A DNA stretch of 64,000 nt, taken from NCBI GenBank assembly GCA_965197545.1, contig CBDANJ010000008.1:1798001-1862000 (forward strand), read 5' to 3'. Below, piece by piece: positions 16,686 to 24,933 of the stretch. The DNA is from CATOSP01 sp965197545 (GTDB taxonomy: Bacteria > Chloroflexota > Dehalococcoidia > Lucifugimonadales > UBA3495). Position numbers and translations under genes: made by a program. Every line of letters starts with the position of its first letter. The stretch's first letter is position 1. The notes beneath the pieces are model-generated. The model had not been told where the DNA came from, did no database searches, and worked only from the letters and a program-made list of their open reading frames with translations.

Positions 16686-17177
16686 ATGGGTTACAAGCCG
16701 AAATTCCTGGGGCATGTAAACATATTCGTCCGCAACTCTGAGCGCTCCCAACAGTGGTATTCCGACGTGCTGGGTCTCCATACATACGACCTCAGACCCG
16801 GCGCGGCTTTTATGTCCGCGGACATCGAGCAGTCCCACGAGATCGCCCTCGTCGAAGTGGGCGAGACCGCCAGGGGTCCCGAATCGGGTCAGGTGGGACT
16901 GAACCACATGGCATGGATGATGCACAGCCTGGACGACCTCAAGGAGTTCTACCAGCGCCTCATCGACAAGGACATCCCCATCATGCGTGTGGGAGACCAC
17001 GGCGTCTCCATCGGCGTCTACTTCCAGGACCCGGACGGCAACGGCATCGAAGTGTCTTACGAATTGCCGAGAGACCAGTGGCCACAGCAGGAAAGGCTAT
17101 TCTCCGACCCGGCCGTCGGCAAGGGGCGCTTCCCGGGCCCCTGGGACGAGCGGTTGGCCCATCAGGCGGCCAGATAG
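16686..17177 (+). CDS. VOC-family (glyoxalase/extradiol-dioxygenase fold) protein
   Basis: 163 residues from the ATG at 16686, which is preceded by CAGGAGGGA; upstream in-frame starts lack a ribosome site. One VOC module pair is visible: LGHVNIFVRNSERSQQWYSDVLGL, GLNHMAWMM and VYFQDPDGNGIEVSYELP. His in LGHVNIF, His in GLNHMAW and Glu in GIEVSYE are the usual metal ligands. Relatives act as dioxygenases, isomerases or resistance proteins. It is followed by an LLM gene 45 bases downstream, suggesting one oxygen-dependent catabolic operon. Confidence 0.85.
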   Translation: MGYKPKFLGHVNIFVRNSERSQQWYSDVLGLHTYDLRPGAAFMSADIEQSHEIALVEVGETARGPESGQVGLNHMAWMMHSLDDLKEFYQRLIDKDIPIMRVGDHGVSIGVYFQDPDGNGIEVSYELPRDQWPQQERLFSDPAVGKGRFPGPWDERLAHQAAR

Positions 17178-17222
17178 GCGCTTGCACCTCGGGAAATCTC
17201 CCAGAATGTAAGGAGAATTGAC

Positions 17223-18108
17223 ATGCAGATCGGAGTTACGGTCCCAATAGTTGAGTTTGCCTCCGACCTTGGCGCGGTGCGGGACTACGTACAGGCGGCG
17301 GAAGATCTGGGTTATAGCCATGTGCGCATCCTGGACCACGTTCTGGGCGCAAACCCCGAACACCATCCCGAAGTACCCCGGTTCCCCTATACCCATGAGA
17401 GTTACATCCACGAGCCCTTCACGCTGATGGCCTACCTGGCGGCCATAACCAAGAAGATCAACCTGGTCACCGGCATACTGATCCTGCCGCAGCGGCAAAC
17501 CGCACTGGTGGCAAAGCAGGCGGCGGAAGTGGACGTCCTGAGCGACGGACGGCTGCGGATGGGCATCGGTGTTGGCTGGAATCCGGTTGAATACGAGGCG
17601 TTGGGCGAGGACTTCCATACCCGCGGCCGCAAATGTGCGGAGCAGATAACGCTGTTGCGGCGCCTCTGGACTGAGGAAGTTGTCGACTTCGAAGGCAAGT
17701 TTCACAAGATATCCCATGCCGGCATCAAACCGTTGCCGGTACAGAGGCCCATTCCGATCTGGATGGGCGCGGGCGGTTCGGCCAGTCCCATACCCACCGA
17801 CAGGGTGTTGCGCAGGGTCGGCCGCATGGCCGACGGCTGGTTGCCCATGTTTGCCCCGGACGAAACCGGGAGCGGGCGCAATCGAAAAGGTCCGTGAATT
17901 TGCCCAAGCCGCCGGGCGGGACCCATCGGATGTCGGTCTCGAAGGCCGGATCACCGCGACGGGCCAGGGCCCCGAGGACTGGATCACCGAGGTCAAGACC
18001 TGGTCTGAGTTGGGCGCGACCCACATGTCGGTTGGCACCGGCGGGTCGGGGACCCCTGACCGGCACATCGAAGCCATTCGCCGGGTCAAAGAGGCAACCG
18101 GCGAGTAG
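17223..18108 (+). pseudogene. LLM-class F420/FMN-dependent oxidoreductase interrupted by a one-base frameshift
   Basis: Starts at the ATG at 17223 (AAGGAG upstream) and opens with a TIM-barrel oxidoreductase sequence: EDLGYSHVRILDHVLGA, NLVTGILILPQRQTALVAKQ, DGRLRMGIGVGWNPVEYEAL. This frame ends at 17897, soon after MADGWLPMFAPDETG. The +1 frame continues at once with AIEKVREFAQAAGRDP and a normal LLM C-terminus (ATHMSVGTGG, HIEAIRRVKEA) to 18108. The break lies in a G-rich run around 17865-17882. One surplus base explains it, either as a real mutation or as an assembly error. Repaired, the protein would be about 294 residues, normal for this subfamily. Confidence 0.8.
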
Positions 18109-18128
18109 GCGGCCAGGACCCGATTACC

Positions 18129-18162
18129 AAGGGCCGGTCTTCAGGAATGGACACCGGCCCTT
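18129..18162 (+). terminator. Probable intrinsic terminator after the LLM gene
   Basis: A perfect 10-bp stem (AAGGGCCGGT pairing with ACCGGCCCTT) with a 14-base loop, followed by AGCTTTATTTG. It lies 20 bases after the end of the LLM reading frame. Confidence 0.65.
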
Positions 18163-18225
18163 AGCTTTATTTGTAGTGCCGTTGCGCCGCCCCCGGGCGG
18201 CCAACAACTTTGACGGAGGAACAAC

Positions 18226-18741
18226 ATGCCCAGAGTAGCGCTGGACCTGAACAATGCCCAGGACCGGGCGAAAGTGAACGGGCAATGGAAGGTTGGCCCC
18301 GGCTTCGTTCCCGGCGAACCAAACGAGGGACTTACCGCCCGGTTGCTAGAGTCTCCGGCACGGCTCCCAGACTACGACGACTCGGGATGGGAGGTCTGCG
18401 ACAACATCCGGGCTAGCCTGTCAGAAGGGTTCACCTTCGCCTGGTACCGGATCGCCGTTGAGTTGCCGGACAGTATCGACGGCATGGAGTTGGCCGGCGC
18501 CCGGATGTATCTTGAGGCCAACGTGGACAATTACGGCGAGGTATGGATCGATGGGGAGATCGACCGGAGCACCGGCGTGATCGTGGGAATCAATGCGCAG
18601 CAGCGAATCGAGGTTCCCGGCGGCGCGGTCCCAGGGGCGACGCACGTTTTCGCTTGCCTTGTGGCAAATGGACCGTTGGCCGCCCCCAGGGGAGGGGTAT
18701 TCATGCGGTTCGCTACCCTGGCGTTCGAGACCGGGGGATAG
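18226..18741 (+). CDS. Predicted beta-sandwich (galactose-binding-like) protein
   Basis: 171 residues, ATG with CGGAGGA upstream. The pattern DYDDSGWEVCDNI, FAWYRIAVELPD, GARMYLEANVDNYGEVWIDG resembles the jelly-roll sugar-binding domain found at the N-terminus of family 2 glycoside hydrolases, but no catalytic domain is attached. There is no signal peptide or membrane segment, so it appears cytoplasmic. It follows the LLM gene on the same strand but after a terminator, so it is probably a separate unit. Function unknown. Confidence 0.65.
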   Translation: MPRVALDLNNAQDRAKVNGQWKVGPGFVPGEPNEGLTARLLESPARLPDYDDSGWEVCDNIRASLSEGFTFAWYRIAVELPDSIDGMELAGARMYLEANVDNYGEVWIDGEIDRSTGVIVGINAQQRIEVPGGAVPGATHVFACLVANGPLAAPRGGVFMRFATLAFETGG

Positions 18742-19076
18742 CCGGGGTACCTAGTGGTGAGAAATCTTTGGAATGATGGGTCTCTGGAACCGTTTTGGTT
18801 GCGTAGCGACGCTGTAGTGGCCCTGGTCTTGGGCGAAACGTGAGTAGGTTATCCCGTCATTTCAATGCTGTTGCTCTACTAAACTAAAGCCAAGGTGGGA
18901 TGTACATTTAAGTGGCGATGATCATCAGCTGGGTTGCGCCGGTGAATCCCTGTGGTCCGTACTTGGAGAATGCCCCGGCTCCGTCGTATGACCCCCACCA
19001 TCTGCGCATTTCACCTTGGCTTTGGTTTAGGATAGAATTCCAGACCGCACTGATTCAGGTCTGAGGGAAGGAAGCC
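18742..19076. repeat. Gene-free stretch holding a single repeat end (18879-18915)
   Basis: No coding frame is convincing. At 18879-18915 there is a sequence (CTAAACTAAAGCCAAGGTGG and onward) that matches the left end of the miniature element at 19393-19544, and the inverse of its right end. It may be a leftover or solo terminal repeat. A possible sigma70-type promoter for the next gene is TTCACC and TAGAAT separated by 17 bases, near 19009-19037. Confidence 0.5.
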
Positions 19077-19382
19077 ATGACACCGGAATTGATTGGCATT
19101 CTCACCGTAGGCATCGCAGTAGTGGGCGTGCTTTTGGTCCTGGCCCGCATGGTCATGGACACGTCCAAGCGCCTGGAACAACGATTCAACCGGATGGAAG
19201 CCCGGATGGACGGGTCGGAAGCCCGAATGGAAGCCCGGATGGACGGGTTGGAAGCCCGGATGGAAGCCCGGATGGACCGCATAGAGACCCAAATGACGGC
19301 GCAGGGAGAACGGCTAGCCCGGCTGGAGGGTATGTTGGACGGTCTGCGAGAGGCGATGTTCGGACGCGCCTCTCAGGCGTAG
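19077..19382 (+). CDS. Small membrane-anchored coiled-coil protein with internal repeats
   Basis: 101 residues. One N-terminal membrane helix (LIGILTVGIAVVGVLLVLA), then a long charged coiled coil built from repeats of 'EARMDGLEARMEARMD' (residues about 40-75) and a short tail. The DNA encoding it (about 19195-19280) is a near-perfect tandem array of a 12-base unit around GAAGCCCGGATG, so repeat number could vary. Similar one-helix coiled-coil proteins are common in this kind of genome, and a relative occurs at 30812-31108. Function unknown. Confidence 0.65.
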   Translation: MTPELIGILTVGIAVVGVLLVLARMVMDTSKRLEQRFNRMEARMDGSEARMEARMDGLEARMEARMDRIETQMTAQGERLARLEGMLDGLREAMFGRASQA

Positions 19383-19392
19383 TCAGCCGCAC

Positions 19393-19544
19393 CTAAACTG
19401 ATACCAAGGTGGAATGCGTGTATAAAGGAGGTCATGCGGCAGTGCCGAACCGTCCTCCAAGTACAGGTGGGAGAGCTTCACTGTGGCGCCTGAGCCAATC
19501 TTCATCGCCCCACAAATGTAGATCCCACCTTGGTTATAGTTTAG
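19393..19544. mobile_element. Miniature inverted-repeat element, family C (about 152 bp)
   Basis: Left end CTAAACTGATACCAAGGTGG and right end (reverse complement) CTAAACTATAACCAAGGTGG are inverted repeats of about 20 bases with two differences, bounding 152 bases with no gene. A further single end lies at 18879. The size and structure fit a non-autonomous transposable element; no transposase is in the window. Confidence 0.55.
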
Positions 19545-19619
19545 AAACTATCTCAAAACTGGACGAACAGGCTTGCGAAGAGGGGAAATATTGGGAAAGC
19601 CTTATTTTGAGATAGTTAC
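19545..19619. mobile_element. Miniature inverted-repeat element, family A, short copy (75 bp)
   Basis: Ends CTATCTCAAAAC and its inverse (GTTTTGAGATAG, here with the first base A) match the two 99-bp copies at 44010 and 45697, but the internal palindrome present in those copies is missing. It directly abuts family C on the left, and its right end falls one base before the stop codon of the CaiB gene. No target duplication is visible here. Confidence 0.65.
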
Positions 19620-20855
19620 CTACTCCAGTACCCCGTCCTCCTTCAGGGACAGGTACTCTTCCTCGGAAAGACCCACCACATCGCGCAGCGCGACTTCCGT
19701 GTGCTGCCCGAGCAGCGGCGCGGGGGTGTCGAGGCTTCCGGGAGTCTCGGACAGGTTGAATTCGGCCCGGTCGCTGGGGTACGGGCCAATTTCCGGATGG
19801 TCCAAAAAGGTGAAATGGCCCCGGTATGTGAGTTGCGGATCGTCGAACAGATCGCGGCAGTCGTTGACCATCCCCGCGGGCACTCCGGCTCCCTGTAGCG
19901 CGAACATGAGGGGACGCGGTTCCTTGTCCGCCGTCCACTGGGCGATCAGGCCGTTGAGTTCCTCTTCGTGCGCCTTGCGTCCAAGGAGGGTGGAAAACTG
20001 TTCCGCCCGCTCCTGGCCCCATTCCGAGCGATCCATGAGGCCGCATAGGGCCCCCCACTCCTCATCGGTCTGGCAGGAGATGGCGATCCAGCGGTCGTCT
20101 CCCTTGCACGGGTAGACCCCGTTGGGCGCGGCGCCGGGTTCTTCGTTGCCTCGCCGGACCTGTTGGTGTCCGTTGACCGCCGCGTCCAGCAGGTAGGGGG
20201 CCGAGAAATGCAGGGACGCTTCCAGTTGAGACATGTCCAGATGCGCGCCCTCGCCCGTGCGCCGCTTGTAGTCCAAGGCCGACAGGACCGCGGCGACGGC
20301 GAACCTGGGGCCGATGAAGTCGGTGTATGCCCCGTAGGGGTTCACGGGGTCCCTGTCCGGCCAGCCAGTGATGTTGGAAAGTCCGGCCAGAGAGGAGAGG
20401 ACCGGGCCGAAACCGGGTTGACGCTCGTAGGGTCCGCCGCGGCCGAGCATCGACGTACTGAACATGACGATACCCGGGTTTACCTCCCTGAGGTCCTGAT
20501 AGCCGAGATTCCAGCGTTCCATGGTGCCGGGGGTGAAGTTTTCGGTGACCAGATCGGCCCATACGGCCAGCTTGAGAACGAGGTCCCGCGCCCTGGGGTG
20601 AGCCATGTCAATGGATACGCCGTACTTGTTCGGGTTGTAGCTGGCGAAGTACCCGCTGCGGTTGATACCCTGGATGCCTCCTCCGAACGGCGCCGCGCGC
20701 CGCAAGGTCTCGGGACGTTTCGAAGACTCGATACGAAGGACTGTAGCTCCGTGCTCACCCAAATACCGGGTGGTCATGGGCCCCACCGCCACCCAGCAGA
20801 AATCGAGGACCTTGAGGCCTTCCAGCGGCTTTTGTGCCAACGGCTTGCGTGCCAT
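19620..20855 (-). CDS. CaiB/BaiF family CoA-transferase
   Basis: 411 residues. Family landmarks: PLEGLKVLDFCWVAVGPMTT, LGEHGATVLRIESSKRPE, VTENFTPGTMERWNLGYQDL, GAYTDFIGPRFAV with the likely catalytic Asp, and RTGEGAHLDMSQLEA. The start shares a base with the stop of the upstream CaiB gene (TGATG at 20853-20857), so the two are coupled and may form a heteromeric transferase or act in sequence. A miniature element abuts the 3' end. Confidence 0.9.
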   Translation of the reverse strand: MARKPLAQKPLEGLKVLDFCWVAVGPMTTRYLGEHGATVLRIESSKRPETLRRAAPFGGGIQGINRSGYFASYNPNKYGVSIDMAHPRARDLVLKLAVWADLVTENFTPGTMERWNLGYQDLREVNPGIVMFSTSMLGRGGPYERQPGFGPVLSSLAGLSNITGWPDRDPVNPYGAYTDFIGPRFAVAAVLSALDYKRRTGEGAHLDMSQLEASLHFSAPYLLDAAVNGHQQVRRGNEEPGAAPNGVYPCKGDDRWIAISCQTDEEWGALCGLMDRSEWGQERAEQFSTLLGRKAHEEELNGLIAQWTADKEPRPLMFALQGAGVPAGMVNDCRDLFDDPQLTYRGHFTFLDHPEIGPYPSDRAEFNLSETPGSLDTPAPLLGQHTEVALRDVVGLSEEEYLSLKEDGVLE

Positions 20856-22123
20856 CAGATGGCTCTCCCTTCCTTCAGCGTCGCCAACTCTTCCGGGGCA
20901 AGCCCCAGCTCTCCCTGGTATATTTCAAGGTTGTGTTCCCCGATGAGGGGAGGACGCCTCCGCAACCCAAGGCGAAATCCTTCCCGGTCCTTGACGAACA
21001 TGCCGGGATAGGTCACCACGTCATCCAACTCGGGATGGGGAACCTGGCGGAAATAGTCCCGCGCCTCCAGGTGGGGATGCCTGAGGATATCGCCTTGAGT
21101 CGCAACGGGGAAGAGCAAAATTCGGCGTTCGATGCTGGCCTGAACGAGTTCATCGCGGGTTTTGGTCAGGAAAAACCGCTGGAGGGGTTCTACGACTCTG
21201 GACATTACCTCGGCTCGCACCTGCCCGTAGCCCATGTTTTCCCAGTCGACCGAGTCCAGGTATTCGTCGCCCAATCCTTCTTCGTCCATCCAAGCGAGAA
21301 GGGTGCGAGTGCTGGCGGCAACTCCGGCGCTGCCGCCCTGGGGAGTGTAGTTGATGAATCCGTCTTTGCAGGCCCAGCTAGTGCGGACCACGTTGTCTCC
21401 CGAGGTCTGGCGGAACACCCCCATCCGCTTCAGGATGACTCCCTCGAGGTCCCAGCTTTGGGGCGCGTGGGCCAGGGTTTTGGCCACCGCTTGTTGGCAT
21501 GATACGTCCACGTGCTGGCCCTGGCCGCTTAGCGCCCGGTGGGTGTGGGCCATCATCGCCCCGGTTGCCCCGGCAGCCGCGCCGTGGAGGTAAAGGTGAG
21601 GGAAGGATACTCTTACGGGAGGCCGGTCGCTATCGCCGGTCAAGTACATGAAACCACCCAGGGCCATTCCCACGATGTCCGGCCCCTTCCAGCCGCCATA
21701 GGGACCGTCCTTCCCGAAGGGAGAGATGGAGACCATGACCAGGCCGGGATTGATTCGCGAGAGTTCGTCGTAGCCGATTGACAGGCTGTCCATATAGCCC
21801 GGAGCGTAGGATTCCACCAGGAAATCGGCGCTGACCACCAGCCTCTTTAGCAACGCCCTGCCGTCGTTGGTCTCCGGGTCCAGCGTAATTCCCCGCTTGT
21901 TGGCGGCGTAGGCCCACCAGTAGAGGCTCTTCTCCGGGTGAGGGTCGTTGTGGTAGAAGGGGCCGATGTTGCGGGCCGGGCTGCCGCCCGGAGGCTCGAC
22001 CTGCACCACGTCCGCGCCCAGGTCCGCTAGAATCTTGCCGCAAAGCAGGCCCCGGTCGTCGGTAAGGTCCAGGACCCGGTATGGGCTCAGGAACAGGCCC
22101 TGTCCCTGGTCTTGGTCGGTCAT
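20855..22123 (-). CDS. CaiB/BaiF family CoA-transferase, subgroup lacking the usual Asp
   Basis: 422 residues. The N-terminus (SPYRVLDLTDDRGLLCGKIL, LGADVVQVEPPGG) and VDVSCQQAVAKTLAH are clear family features. Where most members have an Asp in a D-Y/F-x-x-G setting, this one reads SFPHLYLHGAAAGATG, with no Asp. This occurs in a recognised subgroup, so the protein may be a non-catalytic partner or use a different residue. It is coupled by overlap to the CaiB gene downstream, and the two probably work as a pair. Confidence 0.87.
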   Translation of the reverse strand: MTDQDQGQGLFLSPYRVLDLTDDRGLLCGKILADLGADVVQVEPPGGSPARNIGPFYHNDPHPEKSLYWWAYAANKRGITLDPETNDGRALLKRLVVSADFLVESYAPGYMDSLSIGYDELSRINPGLVMVSISPFGKDGPYGGWKGPDIVGMALGGFMYLTGDSDRPPVRVSFPHLYLHGAAAGATGAMMAHTHRALSGQGQHVDVSCQQAVAKTLAHAPQSWDLEGVILKRMGVFRQTSGDNVVRTSWACKDGFINYTPQGGSAGVAASTRTLLAWMDEEGLGDEYLDSVDWENMGYGQVRAEVMSRVVEPLQRFFLTKTRDELVQASIERRILLFPVATQGDILRHPHLEARDYFRQVPHPELDDVVTYPGMFVKDREGFRLGLRRRPPLIGEHNLEIYQGELGLAPEELATLKEGRAI

Positions 22124-22235
22124 TCGGGTAACTCCGGGTGCAGGGTACTCCGGCCGACTCCGTGCCGGGTCAACGGTATTTTAGTCGATGGGAATGGGCC
22201 GTCAAGGCGGGGGCCTGGGCCACGCGCCCGAAGCG

Positions 22236-23708
22236 CTAGGCGGAGGGCACCGGAGGCATTTCCTTTACTCGGTGGAAGCTAAACGCGGACATTGTCATGG
22301 CGGCCAGCAGGAGGCACATCATCGCGAGATAGGCGTTCCGCATCCCTAGGACGAACGCGGTCTTGACTCCTTCACCGGCAGCGTCCAACACAGCGGCGAG
22401 ACTCGGCTCATGCCCGTGGAACGCCATCGTTGCTGTGACGATGGCGGTGGCTGCGGCCACGCTTGCCACGTTGGCCCCGTTGCGCACCAGGTTTAGGAAC
22501 GCTGTGACGACGCCGTACTTTTCACGGTTGATCACGCTGAGGATCGAGCTGGTGTTGGGGGAATAGAACACGCCCATGCCACTGCTCTGGAGCATCAAAG
22601 CCGGAATCACCATGAAAGCGGTGGTGTCCTCAGAAACCCTGGAGAGAATTGCCAGACCGGAGGCCGATAAGCACAGGCCGCCAACGGTGAACTTCCGCCA
22701 ACCGAACCGGTCGGACAGATGGCCGCAGACCGGCCCCAAAACGGCCATGCAGGCCGCGCCGGGTACGACCATGAGGCCGGCCATCAAGGGTTCGAAGCCA
22801 AGCACCTTTTGCAGGTAAAAGGGTGTCAAGAACAGGACGGCCGAGCTTCCCAAAAATGTCAAGAATGCCGACGACACGCCAAAGGAGTATGTCCGCTCCT
22901 TGAAGTATCGTAGGTCGAGCATGGGGAATGGCGTTCGCAACTCCCACCAGATAAACCCGGCGAACAGGGCGCCGAATCCCAGGAGTCCGCCAAAGATGAA
23001 CGGCGATGCGGGGCCGACCTTGTGGATGTTCATGACGGTAATCAGGATAGTAACCAGGGCCGCCGTGGAAAGTGCCGCTCCCGCCCAGTCGAAACTGCGC
23101 TGGTCTTGCGGGGTTCCTTCTTGGGACTTCCTCCGGCCTTCCAGAATGAACATGGTCGCCAACATGCCGATCAGCACGAGGGGGATGGTGTAATAGAACG
23201 CCCATCTCCAGCCCAGGGTGTCTACCAGGATGCCGCCTACGGCAGGACCGGCCACCGAACCCGTGCCCACGATGGTCATTATCATTCCGATGGCTTTGCC
23301 CCGCTCCGAAGGCGGGAAGATGGACGTGATGATCGCCATTCCGGTGCCCTGGGTCATGGCGTTGCCAAGACCCTGGAGAACACGCGCGATTACCAGGAGG
23401 GTGAATACATGGGAGATCCCTGCCAGAGCGGCGCCCGCGGCGGAGACCAATGAGCCGACGACGAATACTTCCTTGCGTCCGAGGATGTCGGACCACCGGC
23501 CCATGGGCATGAGCAAAGCGCTGACGGTTAGGGAGAAGGAGATGACCACCCATTGGACTGTGGGAAGGTCGACCTCGAAGTAGCCTGCAATGGTGGGTAA
23601 AGCGACGTTTACGCTGCCGTGGTCCGCGACGGAGGCGAAAGTTCCAATGGCGACTGCGCCGAATCCCCAGTACTTGTAGTTGGAGCTGCGGGTTAAAGCT
23701 GAACGCAT
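22236..23708 (-). CDS. MFS drug/solute exporter, DHA2 (EmrB/QacA, 14-helix) type
   Basis: 490 residues, strongly hydrophobic, with about 14 predicted membrane helices. Motif A is visible as MPMGRWSDILGRKEVFVVGS, and the first helix carries GTFASVADHGSVNVALPTIA, the DHA2 'DxTxVNVALP' equivalent with an altered first part. MAIITSIFPPSERGKAIGM is also typical. Members export drugs, dyes or metabolites in exchange for protons. It lies between CaiB and LLM genes, so export of a pathway intermediate is possible but not shown. Confidence 0.88.
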   Translation of the reverse strand: MRSALTRSSNYKYWGFGAVAIGTFASVADHGSVNVALPTIAGYFEVDLPTVQWVVISFSLTVSALLMPMGRWSDILGRKEVFVVGSLVSAAGAALAGISHVFTLLVIARVLQGLGNAMTQGTGMAIITSIFPPSERGKAIGMIMTIVGTGSVAGPAVGGILVDTLGWRWAFYYTIPLVLIGMLATMFILEGRRKSQEGTPQDQRSFDWAGAALSTAALVTILITVMNIHKVGPASPFIFGGLLGFGALFAGFIWWELRTPFPMLDLRYFKERTYSFGVSSAFLTFLGSSAVLFLTPFYLQKVLGFEPLMAGLMVVPGAACMAVLGPVCGHLSDRFGWRKFTVGGLCLSASGLAILSRVSEDTTAFMVIPALMLQSSGMGVFYSPNTSSILSVINREKYGVVTAFLNLVRNGANVASVAAATAIVTATMAFHGHEPSLAAVLDAAGEGVKTAFVLGMRNAYLAMMCLLLAAMTMSAFSFHRVKEMPPVPSA

Positions 23709-23726
23709 TGGTCTAGGATAGCACGT

Positions 23727-24863
23727 TTAGGGGGCGTGGCCGCGTTCCGTGGAAGATGGAGCGGCTCTATTCTCGAAATGGGGGACGATGTATTTTCCGA
23801 ATAGGCGTAGGGTCTCCATCACTTCCGAATGTTCGATTCCGCCAACCTGGAAAAGGGGCATCACCTCGTCCACGCCCGCCGCTTCGTATGCTTCAAGGTA
23901 GCGGATGCAGTCGTCAGGATCACCGATGCAATAGCGTCCGCTTTTGATCTGGTCCAGGGACGGCGTCTCTTCCCGTTTGGGTGAATCGGTGGCTGTGGAA
24001 CGTGTGTAGTGCCACCGGTAGTCTTCGGGCACACGGGTAGGGTCCTGCTCCCGCCAGACTCGAACGTCTCGCTGCGCCTGTTGGTCCCGGTACCAATCTA
24101 TAAGTCCCGCAGCCTGCTCCTGGACTTTGCGGCGGTCTTCGCCGCAGACGGCCACAGTGCTCACGGAGACCTGGTTGTGCGACACCCGGGTCAAAGGGTC
24201 CGCATCCCGAATGCCCTCACGATACGCGGTGACCAATGGAGCCAGGCCACCGGCTCCCCCTCCCGCCATCGCCAGGCAGCCGAGGCCCATCAGGCCGGCC
24301 TTGCGAAAGGTCTCCTCCTGGCTGCATCCCAACCAGATGGGAGGGTGGGGATCCTGGACCGGCTTGGGATGGACCTCTCGCAACGGAATCTTGTAATGGT
24401 CGCCTTCGTAGGTGAACTCCCCTTCGGTCCACGCTCTGGGGATGATCTCCAGGGCTTCATCCACCATTCCGGTTGCGTCTTTCAAGTCGGTGCCGAAGGC
24501 CGCCATCTGGTAGGGGTAACCGGACCGTCCCACTCCCAGGTCGACCCTCCCCTTGCTGAGAATGTCCAAAGTGGCGGTGCGGGCCGCGATGTGCAGGGGG
24601 TGTTGCACTGGAGGCACCACGACGGCGATGCCCAGCCTCATCCCGGTGGTGCGCTGGCTCAGCGCGCCCAGGGTTACATCGGGCGCGCTGGAGTGGGACC
24701 ATTCGGTCCGAAACTGGTGGTCCGCCATCCAGACGCTTTTGAGGCCCATCTCTTCGGCGAAAGCCACCTGGTCAAGCATGTCCAAGAACCGTTGCGACTC
24801 GCTGCCGCGAGTCCACGGCCTGGGCACCTGCATCTGATAGAACATGCCAATCCGCATACGCAC
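23727..24863 (-). CDS. LLM-class flavin-dependent monooxygenase
   Basis: 378 residues. Luciferase-like features: FAEEMGLKSVWMADHQF, GMRLGIAVVVPPVQHPLHIA, KGRVDLGVGRSGYPYQ and PHPPIWLGCSQEETFRKAG. It is the third LLM gene in the window, distinct from those at 14028 and 17223. It lies 18 bases before the MFS exporter gene on the same strand, so the two are likely co-transcribed. Substrate unknown. Confidence 0.88.
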   Translation of the reverse strand: MRMRIGMFYQMQVPRPWTRGSESQRFLDMLDQVAFAEEMGLKSVWMADHQFRTEWSHSSAPDVTLGALSQRTTGMRLGIAVVVPPVQHPLHIAARTATLDILSKGRVDLGVGRSGYPYQMAAFGTDLKDATGMVDEALEIIPRAWTEGEFTYEGDHYKIPLREVHPKPVQDPHPPIWLGCSQEETFRKAGLMGLGCLAMAGGGAGGLAPLVTAYREGIRDADPLTRVSHNQVSVSTVAVCGEDRRKVQEQAAGLIDWYRDQQAQRDVRVWREQDPTRVPEDYRWHYTRSTATDSPKREETPSLDQIKSGRYCIGDPDDCIRYLEAYEAAGVDEVMPLFQVGGIEHSEVMETLRLFGKYIVPHFENRAAPSSTERGHAP

Positions 24864-24933
24864 CGGACCTGGATAGGATGGACCGGTGGCTACAGACGAG
24901 CATCGCCGGTCTGGGGTGAGTCGCTGATAGAGG

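Noticed and set aside
19195..19280. Possible CRISPR array
   Set aside because: The repeats are short, contiguous and in frame inside a coding region; there are no spacers or cas genes.
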